DNA from: Pseudomonas sp. DY-1
GTDB taxonomy: Bacteria > Pseudomonadota > Gammaproteobacteria > Pseudomonadales > Pseudomonadaceae
Length of the DNA: 64,000 nucleotides
NCBI RefSeq assembly: GCF_003626975.1
Contig: NZ_CP032616.1
Coordinates: 4,564,001-4,628,000 of the forward strand
Reading direction: 5' to 3'
Within the stretch, counting starts at the first letter, position 1, and every line of letters begins with the position of its first letter. Shown one piece after another: positions 17,241-26,623 of this stretch. The notes under the pieces were generated by a model. The model worked only from the letters and a program-made list of their open reading frames with translations, did no database searches and was not told the DNA's origin. A program made the translations under genes and the position numbers.

Positions 17241-17792
17241 TCAGCCCTGGCAATTGCCGTAGAAGGTGATTCGGCAGCGGCATTCATTGTCGCCGCGGTG
17301 CATGCAGGCAAGGTGGTCGATGCCCAGAGACTCTCCAAAATGCATCGCCGCACCCTCGATGAAGCCGTGGGCCAGTGCACATAGGCGGCGTGGCGAGCGG
17401 TAGGTCATCATCAGTGTGCCGTCGGGGTCGTCGCGGAACCCGAAAGTGGGAACGTCCGCGCCGGGATAGATCATGCGAACTTCGGGATGAATGATCTGAT
17501 TGACGCTGAGGATGAAGGAGTGCGTCGAGTCGTGGGCATCGAAATAGGCCGGGTAGCGTTTGGCTAATAACGGCATGGCCTCGCGGCCGAACCAGCGCAG
17601 CACTTCGAAGGAGGGCATGTCGAGGGCCTCGGCGGCGGCGGCCACCAGGCGGTAGATGTGCTCGTCGGGGTAGCTGCCGAGGGCCGTGTATACACCGTCC
17701 AGGCCGCTGCCATCCAAAAGGGCGTCCCAGGCATCTTCGCCCTGGTGCCGGGTGACCACTTCTTCGAGCAGGTTGAAGACGATTCCCTTCAT
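17241..17792 (-). CDS. H-NOX heme protein (nitric-oxide sensor)
   Basis: Protein of 183 aa, the standard length for stand-alone H-NOX. The key residues fall at canonical positions: proximal heme ligand His102 (IIHPEV), and Tyr131-Ser133-Arg135 (YRSPR), the YxSxR motif that holds the heme propionates. Near the C-terminus His160, Cys163, Cys171 and Cys173 match the H-x2-C-x7-C-x-C zinc site known from Shewanella H-NOX. The distal pocket cannot be judged without a model, but facultative aerobes usually carry NO-selective forms. It is the first gene of a two-gene unit with the GGDEF-EAL protein. Confidence 0.93.
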   Translation of the reverse strand: MKGIVFNLLEEVVTRHQGEDAWDALLDGSGLDGVYTALGSYPDEHIYRLVAAAAEALDMPSFEVLRWFGREAMPLLAKRYPAYFDAHDSTHSFILSVNQIIHPEVRMIYPGADVPTFGFRDDPDGTLMMTYRSPRRLCALAHGFIEGAAMHFGESLGIDHLACMHRGDNECRCRITFYGNCQG

Positions 17793-17911
17793 GCAGCCCC
17801 CCCCAGGTGCCCTCGGGTCGAGTCCCGTTGGGGGCTGCTTCGAGGCGCTTCGCAGTGAGGTTAGCAGCGCCGTTCATATCGTGCCCGGCGGCTTTGAGGG
17901 GTGCTGAAAAC

Positions 17912-17938
17912 AAAAAGCCCCAGCACATGGCCGGGGCT
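17912..17938 (-). terminator. Terminator after tRNA-Phe
   Basis: On the minus strand AGCCCC pairs with GGGGCT around an 11-base loop and is followed by TTTTTG. It ends the tRNA-Phe transcript before the H-NOX gene. Confidence 0.65.
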
Positions 17939-17954
17939 CTTTGGATGGTATTAG

Positions 17955-18030
17955 TGGTGCCCAGGGACGGAATCGAACCGCCGACACGGGGATTTTCAAT
18001 CCCCTGCTCTACCAACTGAGCTACCTGGGC
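17955..18030 (-). tRNA. tRNA-Phe (anticodon GAA)
   Basis: 76-nt tRNA on the minus strand with encoded CCA. The acceptor stem GCCCAGG pairs with CCTGGGC; the D-arm has AGCTCAGTTGGTAGAGC; the anticodon loop TTGAAAA has GAA between GGGGA and TCCCC; the T-arm has GGTTCGATTCC. Confidence 0.97.
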
Positions 18031-18041
18031 AACGGGGCGCT

Positions 18042-18070
18042 ATTAAACGGATTTGCCGGCCCCTCGTCAA
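18042..18070 (-). promoter_or_regulatory. Sigma-70 promoter of tRNA-Phe
   Basis: On the minus strand TTGACG (18065-18070), a 17-base spacer and TTTAAT (18042-18047), followed by a GC-rich discriminator and the tRNA 11 bases on. Confidence 0.75.
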
Positions 18071-18106
18071 CACCCTTTTGAAAATTTTTTTAGTTATTAC
18101 GGGCGC

Positions 18107-18379
18107 TTACGCGCTTGGGGGGACGTAACCCTCTGCCTGGGCGTAGTCCTCGCCGGAAAGGAACTTGTCCATTTCAGCCTGTAGGAACTTGCGGTCCTCG
18201 GCGTTCATCATGTTCAGGCGGCGCTCGTTGATCAGCATGGTCTGGTGGGCCTGCCACTCATCCCAGGCCTTCTTCGAGACGTTGTTGAAGATGTCCTCGC
18301 CCTTGGCGCCCGGATACGGCGGACGCTCGAGGCCCGGCAGTTCCTCTTTGTATTTGCGGCACATGATGGTGCGGGTCAT
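18107..18379 (-). CDS. yggX: Fe(II)-trafficking / oxidative-damage protection protein YggX
   Basis: Protein of 90 aa, full length for the family. It opens with [20 protein letters not shown] and has the conserved Cys7, then [16 protein letters not shown] and [11 protein letters not shown]. YggX proteins protect iron-sulfur enzymes from oxidants and are linked to iron handling in the cytosol. Its ATG overlaps the stop of mutY (ATGA), and MutY itself is an iron-sulfur enzyme, a pairing conserved across gammaproteobacteria. Confidence 0.95.
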   Translation of the reverse strand: MTRTIMCRKYKEELPGLERPPYPGAKGEDIFNNVSKKAWDEWQAHQTMLINERRLNMMNAEDRKFLQAEMDKFLSGEDYAQAEGYVPPSA

Positions 18380-19443
18380 CGCGGTTCTCCTGCATTCAAT
18401 ACGTCGGCCGCGCGCTTGAGTAGCTTCTTCACCGGGGCTGCTAGCCCCAGGCGCGGCGGGGTGGCGAGGTTATACCAGAGCCAGTCGCCCTCGGCCACGG
18501 CGGGGGCGCTGCCTTCCACGGCCACCAGCCAGGGCTCGATGGCCAACTGGAAGTGACTGAACGTATGCGTCAGGCCGGGCAGTTCGCGGCGCTCGCCAAG
18601 GCGCAAGGCATGCTGGCTCGCCAGCGGGGCGAGCGCGTCGAGATCGTCCATTTCCGGCAGGCTCCAGAGCCCGCCCCAAAGTCCGCTCGATGGCCGGCGG
18701 TAAAGCAGGATGGAGCCATCTCGGCTGGCCAGCAGGGGCATCAGCGTGCGCTTCTGCGGCAGGGACTTGCGCGGCTTCGGGACGGGGTAGTGGGTCTCCC
18801 GGCCAAGCTGGTGCGCGCGGCAGCCTTTCTGTAGCGGGCACAGCAGGCAGCTGGGCTTGCTGCGGGTACAAAGGGTGGCGCCCAGGTCCATCATCGCCTG
18901 GGTGTAGTTGTTGACCCGCGCATGAGGGGTGAAGCGCTCGGCTACTTCCCAGAGCTGCTTTGCCACTTTCGGCTCGCCCGGGTAACCGTCCTGCGCGACG
19001 TAGCGGGCCAGTACGCGCTTGACGTTGCCGTCGAGAATCGGTGCGCGCAATCCCATGGACAGGCTGGCGATGGCGCCGGCGGTGGAGCGGCCAATGCCCG
19101 GCAGCTCCGCGAGTTGGTCTACATCGCGCGGGAATTCGCCGCCGTACTCGGCCACGACCTGCTTCGCGGTCTTCTGCAGGTTGCGGGCGCGAGTGTAGTA
19201 GCCAAGGCCGGTCCAGAGGTGCAGCACTTCGTCTTCCGGCGCTGCGGCCAGGTCCTGCACGCTGGGCAGGGCTTCCATGAACCGGTCGAAGTAACCCAGG
19301 ACCGTGCTGACCTGGGTCTGCTGCAGCATGATTTCGGATACCCAGACGCGATAGGGAGTAATGCCCTGCTGCCAGGGCAGATCCTTGCGGCCGTGGCCGT
19401 CGTACCAGTCGAGTACGGCGCCGGAGAACTGCTCGGGGGTCAT
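18376..19443 (-). CDS. mutY: Adenine DNA glycosylase MutY
   Basis: Protein of 355 aa from ATG 19443, which overlaps the asmA stop; the open frame beyond it lacks family sequence. It removes adenine mispaired with 8-oxoguanine. Visible: catalytic Glu37 in [12 protein letters not shown], the helix-hairpin-helix [12 protein letters not shown], the catalytic Asp in ILDGNVKRV, and the 4Fe-4S ligands C-x6-C-x2-C-x5-C (CTRSKPSC to KGC) near residue 195. The C-terminal third is the NUDIX-like 8-oxoG-recognition domain. Middle gene of the asmA-mutY-yggX operon. Confidence 0.96.
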   Translation of the reverse strand: MTPEQFSGAVLDWYDGHGRKDLPWQQGITPYRVWVSEIMLQQTQVSTVLGYFDRFMEALPSVQDLAAAPEDEVLHLWTGLGYYTRARNLQKTAKQVVAEYGGEFPRDVDQLAELPGIGRSTAGAIASLSMGLRAPILDGNVKRVLARYVAQDGYPGEPKVAKQLWEVAERFTPHARVNNYTQAMMDLGATLCTRSKPSCLLCPLQKGCRAHQLGRETHYPVPKPRKSLPQKRTLMPLLASRDGSILLYRRPSSGLWGGLWSLPEMDDLDALAPLASQHALRLGERRELPGLTHTFSHFQLAIEPWLVAVEGSAPAVAEGDWLWYNLATPPRLGLAAPVKKLLKRAADVLNAGEPR

Positions 19444-21671
19444 CGTTTGAACAGCCCCTTGAGCGCGTCCTTGAGTTCCGGGCTGACCTTGTCGCCGAGC
19501 TTTTCTTCGAGTTTTTCGTTGAGCTTGTCTCCGGCCAGCTTGGCGGCGACCTTGCCCATGCCGTCCTTGTCCAGACGACAGGCCTTGGCGCCCAGTTCCA
19601 GCGGGCCGCGGCAGCGCAGTGGCCACTCGATGCCGACATAGCGCTCGTTGACCTGGCAGGCCGGGTCCGGCATTGCGCTCTTGTCACCTTCGATGATCAC
19701 GCCGACGCGGTAGTCCAGGCCAAGCACGCGCAGGTCCACGGCTCCGTCGCCCTTGACGCTCAGGCCGGGAATGCTGGCGAGCAGGTCGGGGTTGGTGGCT
19801 ACGCCGTTGTTGAAGGCGAGGGAGCCCTTGAGTTCGCGGAAGGGGGTCTCGCTGCCACCGCGGGTTTCACTCAGGCTCTTGCGATTAAGGGTGGCGATGC
19901 CCTGGCAAAGCTGCTGTTCGAGGTTGGCGTCGAGCAATGCCCCGTCGTTCAAGGCAAAGCTGGCCGTGCCGTTAAGGCCATCGATCCACGCCTTCTGGCT
20001 ATTGCCGCTGCTGGTGATGTTGGTGTTGAGGTCGAGCAGGCCGCGCACCGGGGGTTTCTGGTCCTGGGCCTGGAGGAGTTTCTCCACCGGCACGTTGTTG
20101 ATGCGTTTCTGCGCCTTGAGCAGCGGCACGGCCGGACGCGCGTCGATCTGCGCGTTGGCCACGAAGCTGCCGCCGAACAGGCCACCGCGCAGGTCTTCCA
20201 GTGTCAGCAGGCCGCCTTTGCCGTTGGCCTTGAGGCTGACGTCATCCATGGGCAGCTTGTCGACGGTGAGCTGGCCGAAGTTAAGGGTGGCCTCAAGGTC
20301 GACCTTGCGCAGCTGATCCACAGGCAGTACCGGGTTTTCGCTCCAGGCAGCCTGGGTAGGCGCATTGGGCAGAGGCGTGTTGCCCTGGCTGGCTGCGGCC
20401 ACGGCGGGCTTCACCTCGGCCTGGCGGGCGGTCTGGGCTTCCTGTTTGGCCTTGGACTTGGGCGGCAGGTAGCGATCGAGGTCCAGCTTGTCGCCCTTGA
20501 GCTGAATGCGTACGGCTTTCCTGGCGAAGTCAGCCACGGCCAGGCGGCCACTGAGGGTACTGTCGTCGAGCTTCAGGTTCAGGCCTTCAAGAGCGAGGCT
20601 GTTGGCGCTGCCGTTGAGCTTGGTGACCAGCTCGAGTTTCTGCAGGGTCGTGGCGTCGCTCATCGGCGGCAACTCCACACCGATGCCGGTGAGGAATTCG
20701 CGCAGATTGAGTGGGGCGATGGACAGGCCGCCTTCCAGCCGCGCGTCCTTGTCCAGGTCATGCACTTTCAGTTCGCCGAGGGCGCGCAACTGGTTGCCTG
20801 ACAGCTTGAGTCCGTTCCACTCGGCGACGTTCGCTGCCAGGTCGGCAAGCAGTTGGCCCTGGGCATTGAAGGTAAGGGTCTTGCCCTTGAACGGTTCGCC
20901 CGAGGCTTCGCCGTTCAGCTTCAGGTCTTCCAGCTGGTAGCGCTTGAGTGCGCGTTCGAAGCGCAGGTTGGCAACGAGTTCGGTCTTGGCGCGCAGTACC
21001 GGTTGGTTGGTGCCAAAGAAGGCGCTGAGCTTGAGTGGAATACTGGTGCCTTCGCGGATGGCGCCTGTGGTCAGCTCGATGCCTTCAGCGCTGAATTGCT
21101 TGCCGCTCTTGGCATCGGTGTAGTCGATGCGGGCGTTGTGCACGGTGAGGCTGTCGATATCCAATTTGATCGGGCGTGCGGGCTCTTCGTCACTGGGCGC
21201 CGGTTTGGTCTCTTCCGCAGGGGCGCTGGGCGTTGGGGTGCCTGTCTGGGCGGTTTCCGGCGCCTTGGCCGGGCGGCCGATATCTTCCCAATTACCGCGG
21301 CCTTTTTCGTCGCGCTGCAGGTCAAGGTTGAGACCTTCTACACGGATGTCGCTCATCTGCACTTCACGGCGCAGCAGTGGCAGTACGCGCACCGACAGGC
21401 CAATCATGTCGAGATTGGCGAAAGGTTTTTCCGGGGTGACGGCGCTGGCCAGGGTCGCCTGGTGCAGTTCGAGGCCAAGCCAGGGGAACAGGCTCCAGCC
21501 GATATCGCCGTTCAGGGTAAGTTCCAGGTTGGCCTTGTCCCGGGCCAGTTGCTGGATTTCATCCTTGTAGTCGTTCGGGTCGAACAGGTGGGTCAGGGCG
21601 AAGCCCAGGGCCACTATGATCAGCAACAGCCCGACGAAGATAAGGCCCAGAATTTTGCCGAAGGCTTTCAT
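19440..21671 (-). CDS. asmA: AsmA family protein (outer-membrane biogenesis / lipid transport)
   Basis: Protein of 743 aa. One N-terminal membrane anchor (residues about 6-28, [12 protein letters not shown] region), then [39 protein letters not shown] in AsmA order, a Pro/Ala/Glu-rich linker near residues 130-170, long beta-rich repeats and the C-terminal AsmA domain with [19 protein letters not shown] and [14 protein letters not shown]. AsmA-like proteins sit in the inner membrane facing the periplasm and are tied to phospholipid or outer-membrane homeostasis. First gene of the operon with mutY and yggX. A TATACT element at 21715-21720 may be its -10. Confidence 0.9.
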   Translation of the reverse strand: MKAFGKILGLIFVGLLLIIVALGFALTHLFDPNDYKDEIQQLARDKANLELTLNGDIGWSLFPWLGLELHQATLASAVTPEKPFANLDMIGLSVRVLPLLRREVQMSDIRVEGLNLDLQRDEKGRGNWEDIGRPAKAPETAQTGTPTPSAPAEETKPAPSDEEPARPIKLDIDSLTVHNARIDYTDAKSGKQFSAEGIELTTGAIREGTSIPLKLSAFFGTNQPVLRAKTELVANLRFERALKRYQLEDLKLNGEASGEPFKGKTLTFNAQGQLLADLAANVAEWNGLKLSGNQLRALGELKVHDLDKDARLEGGLSIAPLNLREFLTGIGVELPPMSDATTLQKLELVTKLNGSANSLALEGLNLKLDDSTLSGRLAVADFARKAVRIQLKGDKLDLDRYLPPKSKAKQEAQTARQAEVKPAVAAASQGNTPLPNAPTQAAWSENPVLPVDQLRKVDLEATLNFGQLTVDKLPMDDVSLKANGKGGLLTLEDLRGGLFGGSFVANAQIDARPAVPLLKAQKRINNVPVEKLLQAQDQKPPVRGLLDLNTNITSSGNSQKAWIDGLNGTASFALNDGALLDANLEQQLCQGIATLNRKSLSETRGGSETPFRELKGSLAFNNGVATNPDLLASIPGLSVKGDGAVDLRVLGLDYRVGVIIEGDKSAMPDPACQVNERYVGIEWPLRCRGPLELGAKACRLDKDGMGKVAAKLAGDKLNEKLEEKLGDKVSPELKDALKGLFKR

Positions 21672-21829
21672 TGGCCAGTCCTTGTGGTGGATCGTGTGTG
21701 AATTGAAGGTGCCGAGTATAGCGCCGGGCCATTAGCGATGGCGCGTGGCGGCACGAGGCTCGGTGCCCTGGTCAGGGACTTTGGATGGTGATTTTCGCCG
21801 TCGGTTCAGCGCAGCGGCCGGGCGTTGGC

Positions 21830-22228
21830 TTAGAGGCTTTCCAGCGGCAGGTGCAGATGCGCGGCCAGTGCCTGGCATTCCAGGTGGTCCAGTGGAGCGG
21901 CCAGGTGCAGAGATTTGCCTGATTCCCGTGCCAGGCGTACGGCTTCTTCCACAATTCGACGGCCGACGCCGCGATGGCGGGTTACTTTGCGCACGCACAG
22001 ATGGGACAGTCGCCAATGAGTTTCGCCGCGCTCCAGAAGGGCTGCGCCCAGCAGGCGGTCGTTGAAACGCCCCGTAAAAAGCAGGCCATCGGCCTCGCCG
22101 CATGTCACCAGTTCCGCCGCGCTGGCGTAGGGCGCAAGCAACCAGTCAGGGGCGTCGGCGTAGATTTTCGCCAGGTCGCCACGGTCCTGTTCGGAGGGGC
22201 TGTTCGGGGTCTCGACGATCACGGGCAT
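21830..22228 (-). CDS. panZ: PanZ/PanM-like GNAT protein (aspartate decarboxylase maturation)
   Basis: Protein of 132 aa from ATG 22228 with GGAG upstream; the longer open frame overlaps the his promoter and hisB and is not real. SEQDRGDLAKIY, RFNDRLLGAAL and LCVRKVTRHRGVG match, in order, the E. coli PanZ segments around SDQDR, RFNERLL and LRVREVTRRRGVG. RHRGVGR is the acetyl-CoA pyrophosphate loop of the GNAT fold. PanZ binds acetyl-CoA and PanD, drives PanD self-cleavage and tunes beta-alanine/CoA supply. The gene is divergent from hisB. Family call made from remembered sequence; moderately sure. Confidence 0.7.
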   Translation of the reverse strand: MPVIVETPNSPSEQDRGDLAKIYADAPDWLLAPYASAAELVTCGEADGLLFTGRFNDRLLGAALLERGETHWRLSHLCVRKVTRHRGVGRRIVEEAVRLARESGKSLHLAAPLDHLECQALAAHLHLPLESL

Positions 22229-22315
22229 GGTGGCTCCTGGAGGGCATTGCGGGCGCGGCCCGGCAGTGTAAACGCCGCCGACCGTCGTCGGTAGCGGCGC
22301 TAATGGCCTGCGGCC

Positions 22316-22321
22316 TATAAT
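22316..22321 (+). promoter_or_regulatory. -10 element of the hisB operon
   Basis: TATAAT 38 bases before the hisB ATG. No convincing -35 lies 16-18 bases upstream, in the GC-rich gap shared with the divergent panZ-like gene. Confidence 0.5.
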
Positions 22322-22358
22322 GGCGCTCTTTTTCGTGAGCCTTTTTGTGGAGCTGGTG

Positions 22359-22952
22359 ATGGCCGAACGCACGGCGTCCGTCGAACGCAATACCCTGGAA
22401 ACCCAGATCAAGGTTTCGATCAACCTGGATGGCACCGGCAAGGCACGCTTCGATATCGGCGTACCTTTCCTCGAGCACATGCTCGACCAGATCGCCCGTC
22501 ATGGCCTGATCGACCTGGATATCGAGTGCAAGGGCGATCTGCATATCGACGACCACCATACCGTGGAAGACGTCGGTATCACCCTTGGCCAGGCCTTCAC
22601 CCAGGCGATCGGCGACAAGAAGGGCATCGTCCGCTATGGCCATTCCTATGTGCCCCTGGATGAAGCCCTGTCTCGCGTGGTCATCGACTTCTCCGGCCGT
22701 CCCGGCCTGCAGATGCACGTGCCCTTCACCCGTGCCGTGGTTGGTGGCTTCGACGTCGACCTGTTCCAGGAATTCTTCCAGGGCTTCGTCAACCACGCTC
22801 TGGTGAGCCTGCACATCGACAACCTGCGTGGCCATAACACCCACCACCAGATCGAGACCGTGTTCAAGGCATTCGGTCGTGCCCTGCGCATGGCCGTCGA
22901 GCGTGATCCGCGCATGGCTGGCCAGATGCCCTCCACCAAGGGCGTGCTCTGA
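22359..22952 (+). CDS. hisB: Imidazoleglycerol-phosphate dehydratase
   Basis: Protein of 197 aa from ATG 22359, the usual length of the monofunctional enzyme; no HisB-N phosphatase domain. Metal-binding motifs [16 protein letters not shown] and, near the C-terminus, GHNTHHQIE are intact. It converts imidazole-glycerol phosphate to imidazole-acetol phosphate, step six of histidine synthesis. Its stop overlaps the hisH start (TGATG). Confidence 0.97.
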   Translation: MAERTASVERNTLETQIKVSINLDGTGKARFDIGVPFLEHMLDQIARHGLIDLDIECKGDLHIDDHHTVEDVGITLGQAFTQAIGDKKGIVRYGHSYVPLDEALSRVVIDFSGRPGLQMHVPFTRAVVGGFDVDLFQEFFQGFVNHALVSLHIDNLRGHNTHHQIETVFKAFGRALRMAVERDPRMAGQMPSTKGVL

Positions 22953-23590
22953 TGCAGACGGTTGCAGTCATCGACTACGGCATGGGCAACCTGCACTCGG
23001 TCGCAAAGGCTCTGGAACACGTCGGTGCAGGCCGCGTCCTGGTCAGCAGTGACGCCAACGTGATCCGCGAAGCCGACCGGGTGGTTTTCCCCGGTGTTGG
23101 CGCCATCCGCGATTGCATGGCCGAGATCCGTCGCCTGGGCTTCGACGAGCTGGTACGCGAAGTCAGCAAGGATCGCCCGTTCCTCGGCATCTGCGTCGGC
23201 ATGCAGGCGCTGCTGGAGCGCAGCGAAGAGAACGACGGCGTCGATTGCATCGGCCTGTTCCCTGGCCAGGTACGCTTCTTCGGCAAGGGCCTGGTGGAAG
23301 ATGGCGAGCACCTGAAGGTGCCGCACATGGGCTGGAACGAGGTGGAGCAGAGCGTCGCCCACCCGCTCTGGCACAACATTCCCGACCGCGCGCGTTTCTA
23401 CTTCGTGCACAGTTACTACATCGAGGCGGGCAATCCCAAGCAGGTGGCCGGTCGCGGCCATTACGGCAAGGACTTCGCCGCGGCGCTGGCCGAGGGTTCG
23501 CGCTTCGCCGTGCAGTTCCACCCGGAAAAGAGCCACACCCACGGCCTGCAGTTGTTGCAGAACTTCGCCGCCTGGGACGGCCGCTGGTAA
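22952..23590 (+). CDS. hisH: Imidazole glycerol phosphate synthase, glutaminase subunit
   Basis: Protein of 212 aa. Class-I amidotransferase with the nucleophile Cys81 in GICVGMQ and the His/Glu pair in VQFHPEKS; the N-terminal [12 protein letters not shown] is characteristic of HisH. It feeds ammonia from glutamine to HisF. It is translationally coupled to hisB and followed three bases later by the DUF2164 gene. Confidence 0.97.
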   Translation: MQTVAVIDYGMGNLHSVAKALEHVGAGRVLVSSDANVIREADRVVFPGVGAIRDCMAEIRRLGFDELVREVSKDRPFLGICVGMQALLERSEENDGVDCIGLFPGQVRFFGKGLVEDGEHLKVPHMGWNEVEQSVAHPLWHNIPDRARFYFVHSYYIEAGNPKQVAGRGHYGKDFAAALAEGSRFAVQFHPEKSHTHGLQLLQNFAAWDGRW

Positions 23591-23592
23591 GC

Positions 23593-23850
23593 ATGAGCCG
23601 CGCGAAGAAGGCCCCGGGCCTGCAACTCGACGCCGCCCAGACCGACACTGCGGTGCTGGCGATCAAGCGTTTCATGGCTGATCGCTTCGAGCTGGAGCTG
23701 GGGTCCTTCGAGGCTGAGGAAGTGCTCGACTTCTTCGCCCGGGAATTCGCGCCGCATTTCTACAACAAGGCGATCTTCGATGTGCAGGCGCACCTGAAAG
23801 ACAGGTTCGAGAGCATCGAAAGCGACTTGTGGGCGCTCGAGAAAGACTGA
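23593..23850 (+). CDS. DUF2164 protein inside the his operon
   Basis: Protein of 85 aa starting at ATG 23593, two bases after the hisH stop. It shows the DUF2164 pattern: a basic start, [40 protein letters not shown] and [15 protein letters not shown], all predicted helical with no membrane span. Its function is unknown. Its place between hisH and hisA makes it co-transcribed with histidine biosynthesis and I take it to be a passenger or minor accessory. Confidence 0.85.
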   Translation: MSRAKKAPGLQLDAAQTDTAVLAIKRFMADRFELELGSFEAEEVLDFFAREFAPHFYNKAIFDVQAHLKDRFESIESDLWALEKD

Positions 23851-23890
23851 GCGTCAAGCCGATACCACTGACTTCGAACAGGTTGAACCG

Positions 23891-24628
23891 ATGCTGATTA
23901 TCCCCGCTATCGATCTGAAGGACGGCGCCTGCGTGCGTTTGCGCCAGGGCCGCATGGAAGACTCCACCGTATTCTCCGACGACCCGGTGAGCATGGCTGC
24001 CAAATGGGTGGAAGGTGGCTGCCGTCGCCTGCACCTGGTGGACCTCAACGGTGCCTTCGAGGGCAAGCCGGTGAACGGTGAGGTGGTCACTGCAATCGCC
24101 AAGCGCTATCCGAACCTGCCGATCCAGATTGGCGGCGGTATCCGCTCCCTGGAAACCATCGAGCACTACGTCAAGGCCGGTGTCAGCTACGTGATCATCG
24201 GCACCAAGGCGGTGAAAGAGCCTGAGTTCGTCACCGAGGCCTGCAAGGCTTTCCCGGGCAAGGTCATCGTCGGCCTGGATGCCAAGGATGGATTCGTCGC
24301 CACTGACGGCTGGGCTGAAGTCAGCAGCGTGCAGGCCGTCGACCTGGCCAGGCGTTTCGAGGCTGATGGCGTCTCCGCCATCGTCTACACCGACATCGCC
24401 AAGGACGGGATGATGCAGGGGTGCAACGTCGAGGCTACTGCAGCCCTGGCCGCTGCCAGCCGCATCCCGGTGATCGCTTCCGGTGGTATCCACAACCTCG
24501 GTGACATCGAGAAGCTGCTCGCCGCCAAGGCCCCCGGCATCATCGGTGCCATTACCGGCCGCGCCATCTACGAAGGCACCCTGGACGTCGCCGAGGCCCA
24601 GGCCTTCTGCGACAGCTACAAGGGTTAA
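23891..24628 (+). CDS. hisA: Phosphoribosylformimino-5-aminoimidazole carboxamide ribotide isomerase
   Basis: Protein of 245 aa, (beta/alpha)8 barrel. Catalytic Asp8 in IPAIDLKDG, the phosphate loops GGGIRS and ASGGIHN, and the second catalytic Asp in [12 protein letters not shown] are all present. It isomerises ProFAR to PRFAR for HisHF. It is 40 bases after the DUF2164 gene. Confidence 0.97.
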   Translation: MLIIPAIDLKDGACVRLRQGRMEDSTVFSDDPVSMAAKWVEGGCRRLHLVDLNGAFEGKPVNGEVVTAIAKRYPNLPIQIGGGIRSLETIEHYVKAGVSYVIIGTKAVKEPEFVTEACKAFPGKVIVGLDAKDGFVATDGWAEVSSVQAVDLARRFEADGVSAIVYTDIAKDGMMQGCNVEATAALAAASRIPVIASGGIHNLGDIEKLLAAKAPGIIGAITGRAIYEGTLDVAEAQAFCDSYKG

Positions 24629-24666
24629 TCGACGGCTAACGGTGCGCGCGGCGCACCCTGCGATAG

Positions 24667-24807
24667 CTGAAGCCCTCTCTGGCCGAGCGAGCCGCTCAGC
24701 CACCAGGCGCCTGGCGCGCAGCGACGAGACAGTACTTCAGGACGGCGAGGAGCGAGCACCACGCAACGACGTGGATGTGCGGCGCAGCCGGTAACAGAGG
24801 GTTTCAG
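24667..24807. repeat. Inverted-repeat-bounded element between hisA and hisF
   Basis: CTGAAGCCCTCT (24667-24678) and AGAGGGTTTCAG (24796-24807) form a 12-base inverted repeat with one mismatch that frames about 117 bases. The right arm ends one base before the hisF ATG and supplies its only SD-like GAGGG. Contents show short internal GC-rich repeats and no open frame. Could be a small mobile repeat or an RNA structure. Confidence 0.4.
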
Positions 24808-24808
24808 T

Positions 24809-25579
24809 ATGGCTTTGGCAAAACGCATCATCCCCTGCCTCGACGTGGACAACGGCCGCGTGGTCAAGGGCGTCAAGTTCGAGAACATCCGCGACGCCGG
24901 TGACCCGGTGGAAATCGCCCGCCGCTACGACGAGCAGGGCGCCGACGAGATCACCTTCCTCGACATCACTGCCAGCGTCGACGGTCGTGATACCACCCTG
25001 CACACCGTCGAACGCATGGCCAGCCAGGTGTTCATCCCGCTGACCGTTGGCGGTGGCGTGCGCACCGTGCAGGACATCCGCAATCTGCTCAATGCCGGCG
25101 CCGACAAGGTATCGATCAACACGGCCGCGGTCTTCACGCCCGAGTTCGTTGGCGAGGCCGCCGCGCGTTTCGGCTCGCAGTGCATCGTGGTCGCGATCGA
25201 CGCCAAGAAGGTTTCCGCACCTGGGGAAACACCGCGCTGGGAAATTTTCACCCATGGCGGGCGCAAACCCACTGGCCTCGACGCCGTGGCCTGGGCGAAG
25301 AAGATGGAAGACCTGGGGGCCGGCGAGATTCTTCTCACCAGCATGGACCAGGACGGCGTGAAGAGCGGCTATGACCTTGGCGTGACCCGTGCCATCAGCG
25401 AAACCGTCGGGATTCCGGTGATCGCCTCCGGCGGCGTCGGCAATCTTGAGCACTTGGCGGCCGGTATTCTCGAAGGCAAGGCTGACGCCGTGTTGGCAGC
25501 CAGTATCTTCCACTTCGGTGAGTACACCGTGCCCGAGGCCAAGGCGTATCTCGCCAGCCGTGGAATCCTCGTGCGCTGA
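24809..25579 (+). CDS. hisF: Imidazole glycerol phosphate synthase, cyclase subunit
   Basis: Protein of 256 aa, (beta/alpha)8 barrel. Catalytic Asp11 in [15 protein letters not shown] and the second Asp in VVAIDAKKV, phosphate loops GGGVRT and ASGGVGN, and [14 protein letters not shown] are intact. With HisH it makes IGP and AICAR. It is the last his gene here; a 180-base gap with an inverted-repeat element separates it from hisA. Confidence 0.97.
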   Translation: MALAKRIIPCLDVDNGRVVKGVKFENIRDAGDPVEIARRYDEQGADEITFLDITASVDGRDTTLHTVERMASQVFIPLTVGGGVRTVQDIRNLLNAGADKVSINTAAVFTPEFVGEAAARFGSQCIVVAIDAKKVSAPGETPRWEIFTHGGRKPTGLDAVAWAKKMEDLGAGEILLTSMDQDGVKSGYDLGVTRAISETVGIPVIASGGVGNLEHLAAGILEGKADAVLAASIFHFGEYTVPEAKAYLASRGILVR

Positions 25580-25713
25580 GCACGATTCTTGCCTAGCATT
25601 CGCCCAGGCTGTCTGCGTGACGGACTTCGCAGCCTGGGTTGCTGATGCCCGAGCCTTGCTCCCGCAAGGTTAAGCTCAGCGCATTTCCCATCTCTCCTGG
25701 AAGGTAGTCGCAT

Positions 25714-26469
25714 ATGTCGAAACGCCTGCTGCTGGCGCTGGCTGGCACCCTGATGGTGTTTGTCGGCGCCGCCCGCGCCGAAGTGGATGAGAACTACAGC
25801 GTCGTTCTCCTGACCGAAAACTTCCCGCCCTACAACATGTCGATCAACGGGAAGAACTTCGCCCAGGAAGACAACATCGACGGTATCGCCGTCGACATCG
25901 TGCGTGAGATGTTCAAGCGCGCCGGGGTCAAGTACAGCCTGACCCTGCGCTTCCCCTGGGATCGTATCTACAAGCTGGCGCTGGAGAAGCCGGACTACGG
26001 CGTCTTCGTGACTGCTCGACTGCCTGAGCGTGAGCAGTCCTTCAAGTGGGTCGGCCCGATCGGTCCGGATGACTGGATCATGCTGGCCCGTGCCGACAGC
26101 CAGATCGCACTCGGCAGCCTGGAAGATGCGCGCAAGTACAAGGTGGGTGCCTACAAGGGCGACGCTATCGCCGAATACCTGGGCCAGCAGAAGCTCGAGC
26201 CCATCACCGCCCTGCGCGACCAGGAAAACGCGAAGAAACTGGAGAAGGGGCAGATCGATCTCTGGGCAACCGGCGATCCGGCTGGCCGTTACCTGGCCAA
26301 GCAGGAAGGCGTGGGCGGCCTGAAGACCGTGCTGCGTTTCAACCAGGCCGAGCTGTTCCTGGCGCTGAACAAGGAGGTCCCCGACGAAGTGGTGAAGAAG
26401 CTGCAGGGCGCGCTGGACCAGATGCGCGCCGAAGGTTTCGTCGACGAGATTCTCAACAGCTACCTGTAA
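25714..26469 (+). CDS. Family-3 solute-binding protein (paralogue A), orphan
   Basis: Protein of 251 aa with signal peptide (MSKRLLLALAGTLMVFVGAARA, cleaved after ARA). The mature start VVLLTENFPPYNMSING and later GIAVDIVREMFKRAG and RFPWDRIYKLAL mark the SBP_bac_3 fold. No permease or ATPase gene is adjacent, so it may feed another transporter or act as a periplasmic sensor/ligand binder. It is closely related to the next gene; both keep the LRDQEN and GQIDLWAT segments. Confidence 0.85.
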   Translation: MSKRLLLALAGTLMVFVGAARAEVDENYSVVLLTENFPPYNMSINGKNFAQEDNIDGIAVDIVREMFKRAGVKYSLTLRFPWDRIYKLALEKPDYGVFVTARLPEREQSFKWVGPIGPDDWIMLARADSQIALGSLEDARKYKVGAYKGDAIAEYLGQQKLEPITALRDQENAKKLEKGQIDLWATGDPAGRYLAKQEGVGGLKTVLRFNQAELFLALNKEVPDEVVKKLQGALDQMRAEGFVDEILNSYL

Positions 26470-26503
26470 CGGGTAGCGCTTCGAAAGTAGTTACAAGACC
26501 TCA

Positions 26504-26526
26504 GCGACCGGCCAAAAGCCGGTCGC
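26504..26526 (+). terminator. Hairpin between the two solute-binding genes
   Basis: A perfect 9-bp stem (GCGACCGGC with GCCGGTCGC) around CAAAA, followed only by TTGCC. Terminator-like but with a poor T-run; it could also protect the upstream mRNA. Confidence 0.45.
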
Positions 26527-26623
26527 TTGCCATGGAAGGCAGGACGGGTCGAGCCGTACGTCCGTGGGTGGGGAGCCCACGCAAGGAAGCCGCTTAGCCA
26601 CAACCACAAATCAAGCGAGCGGT

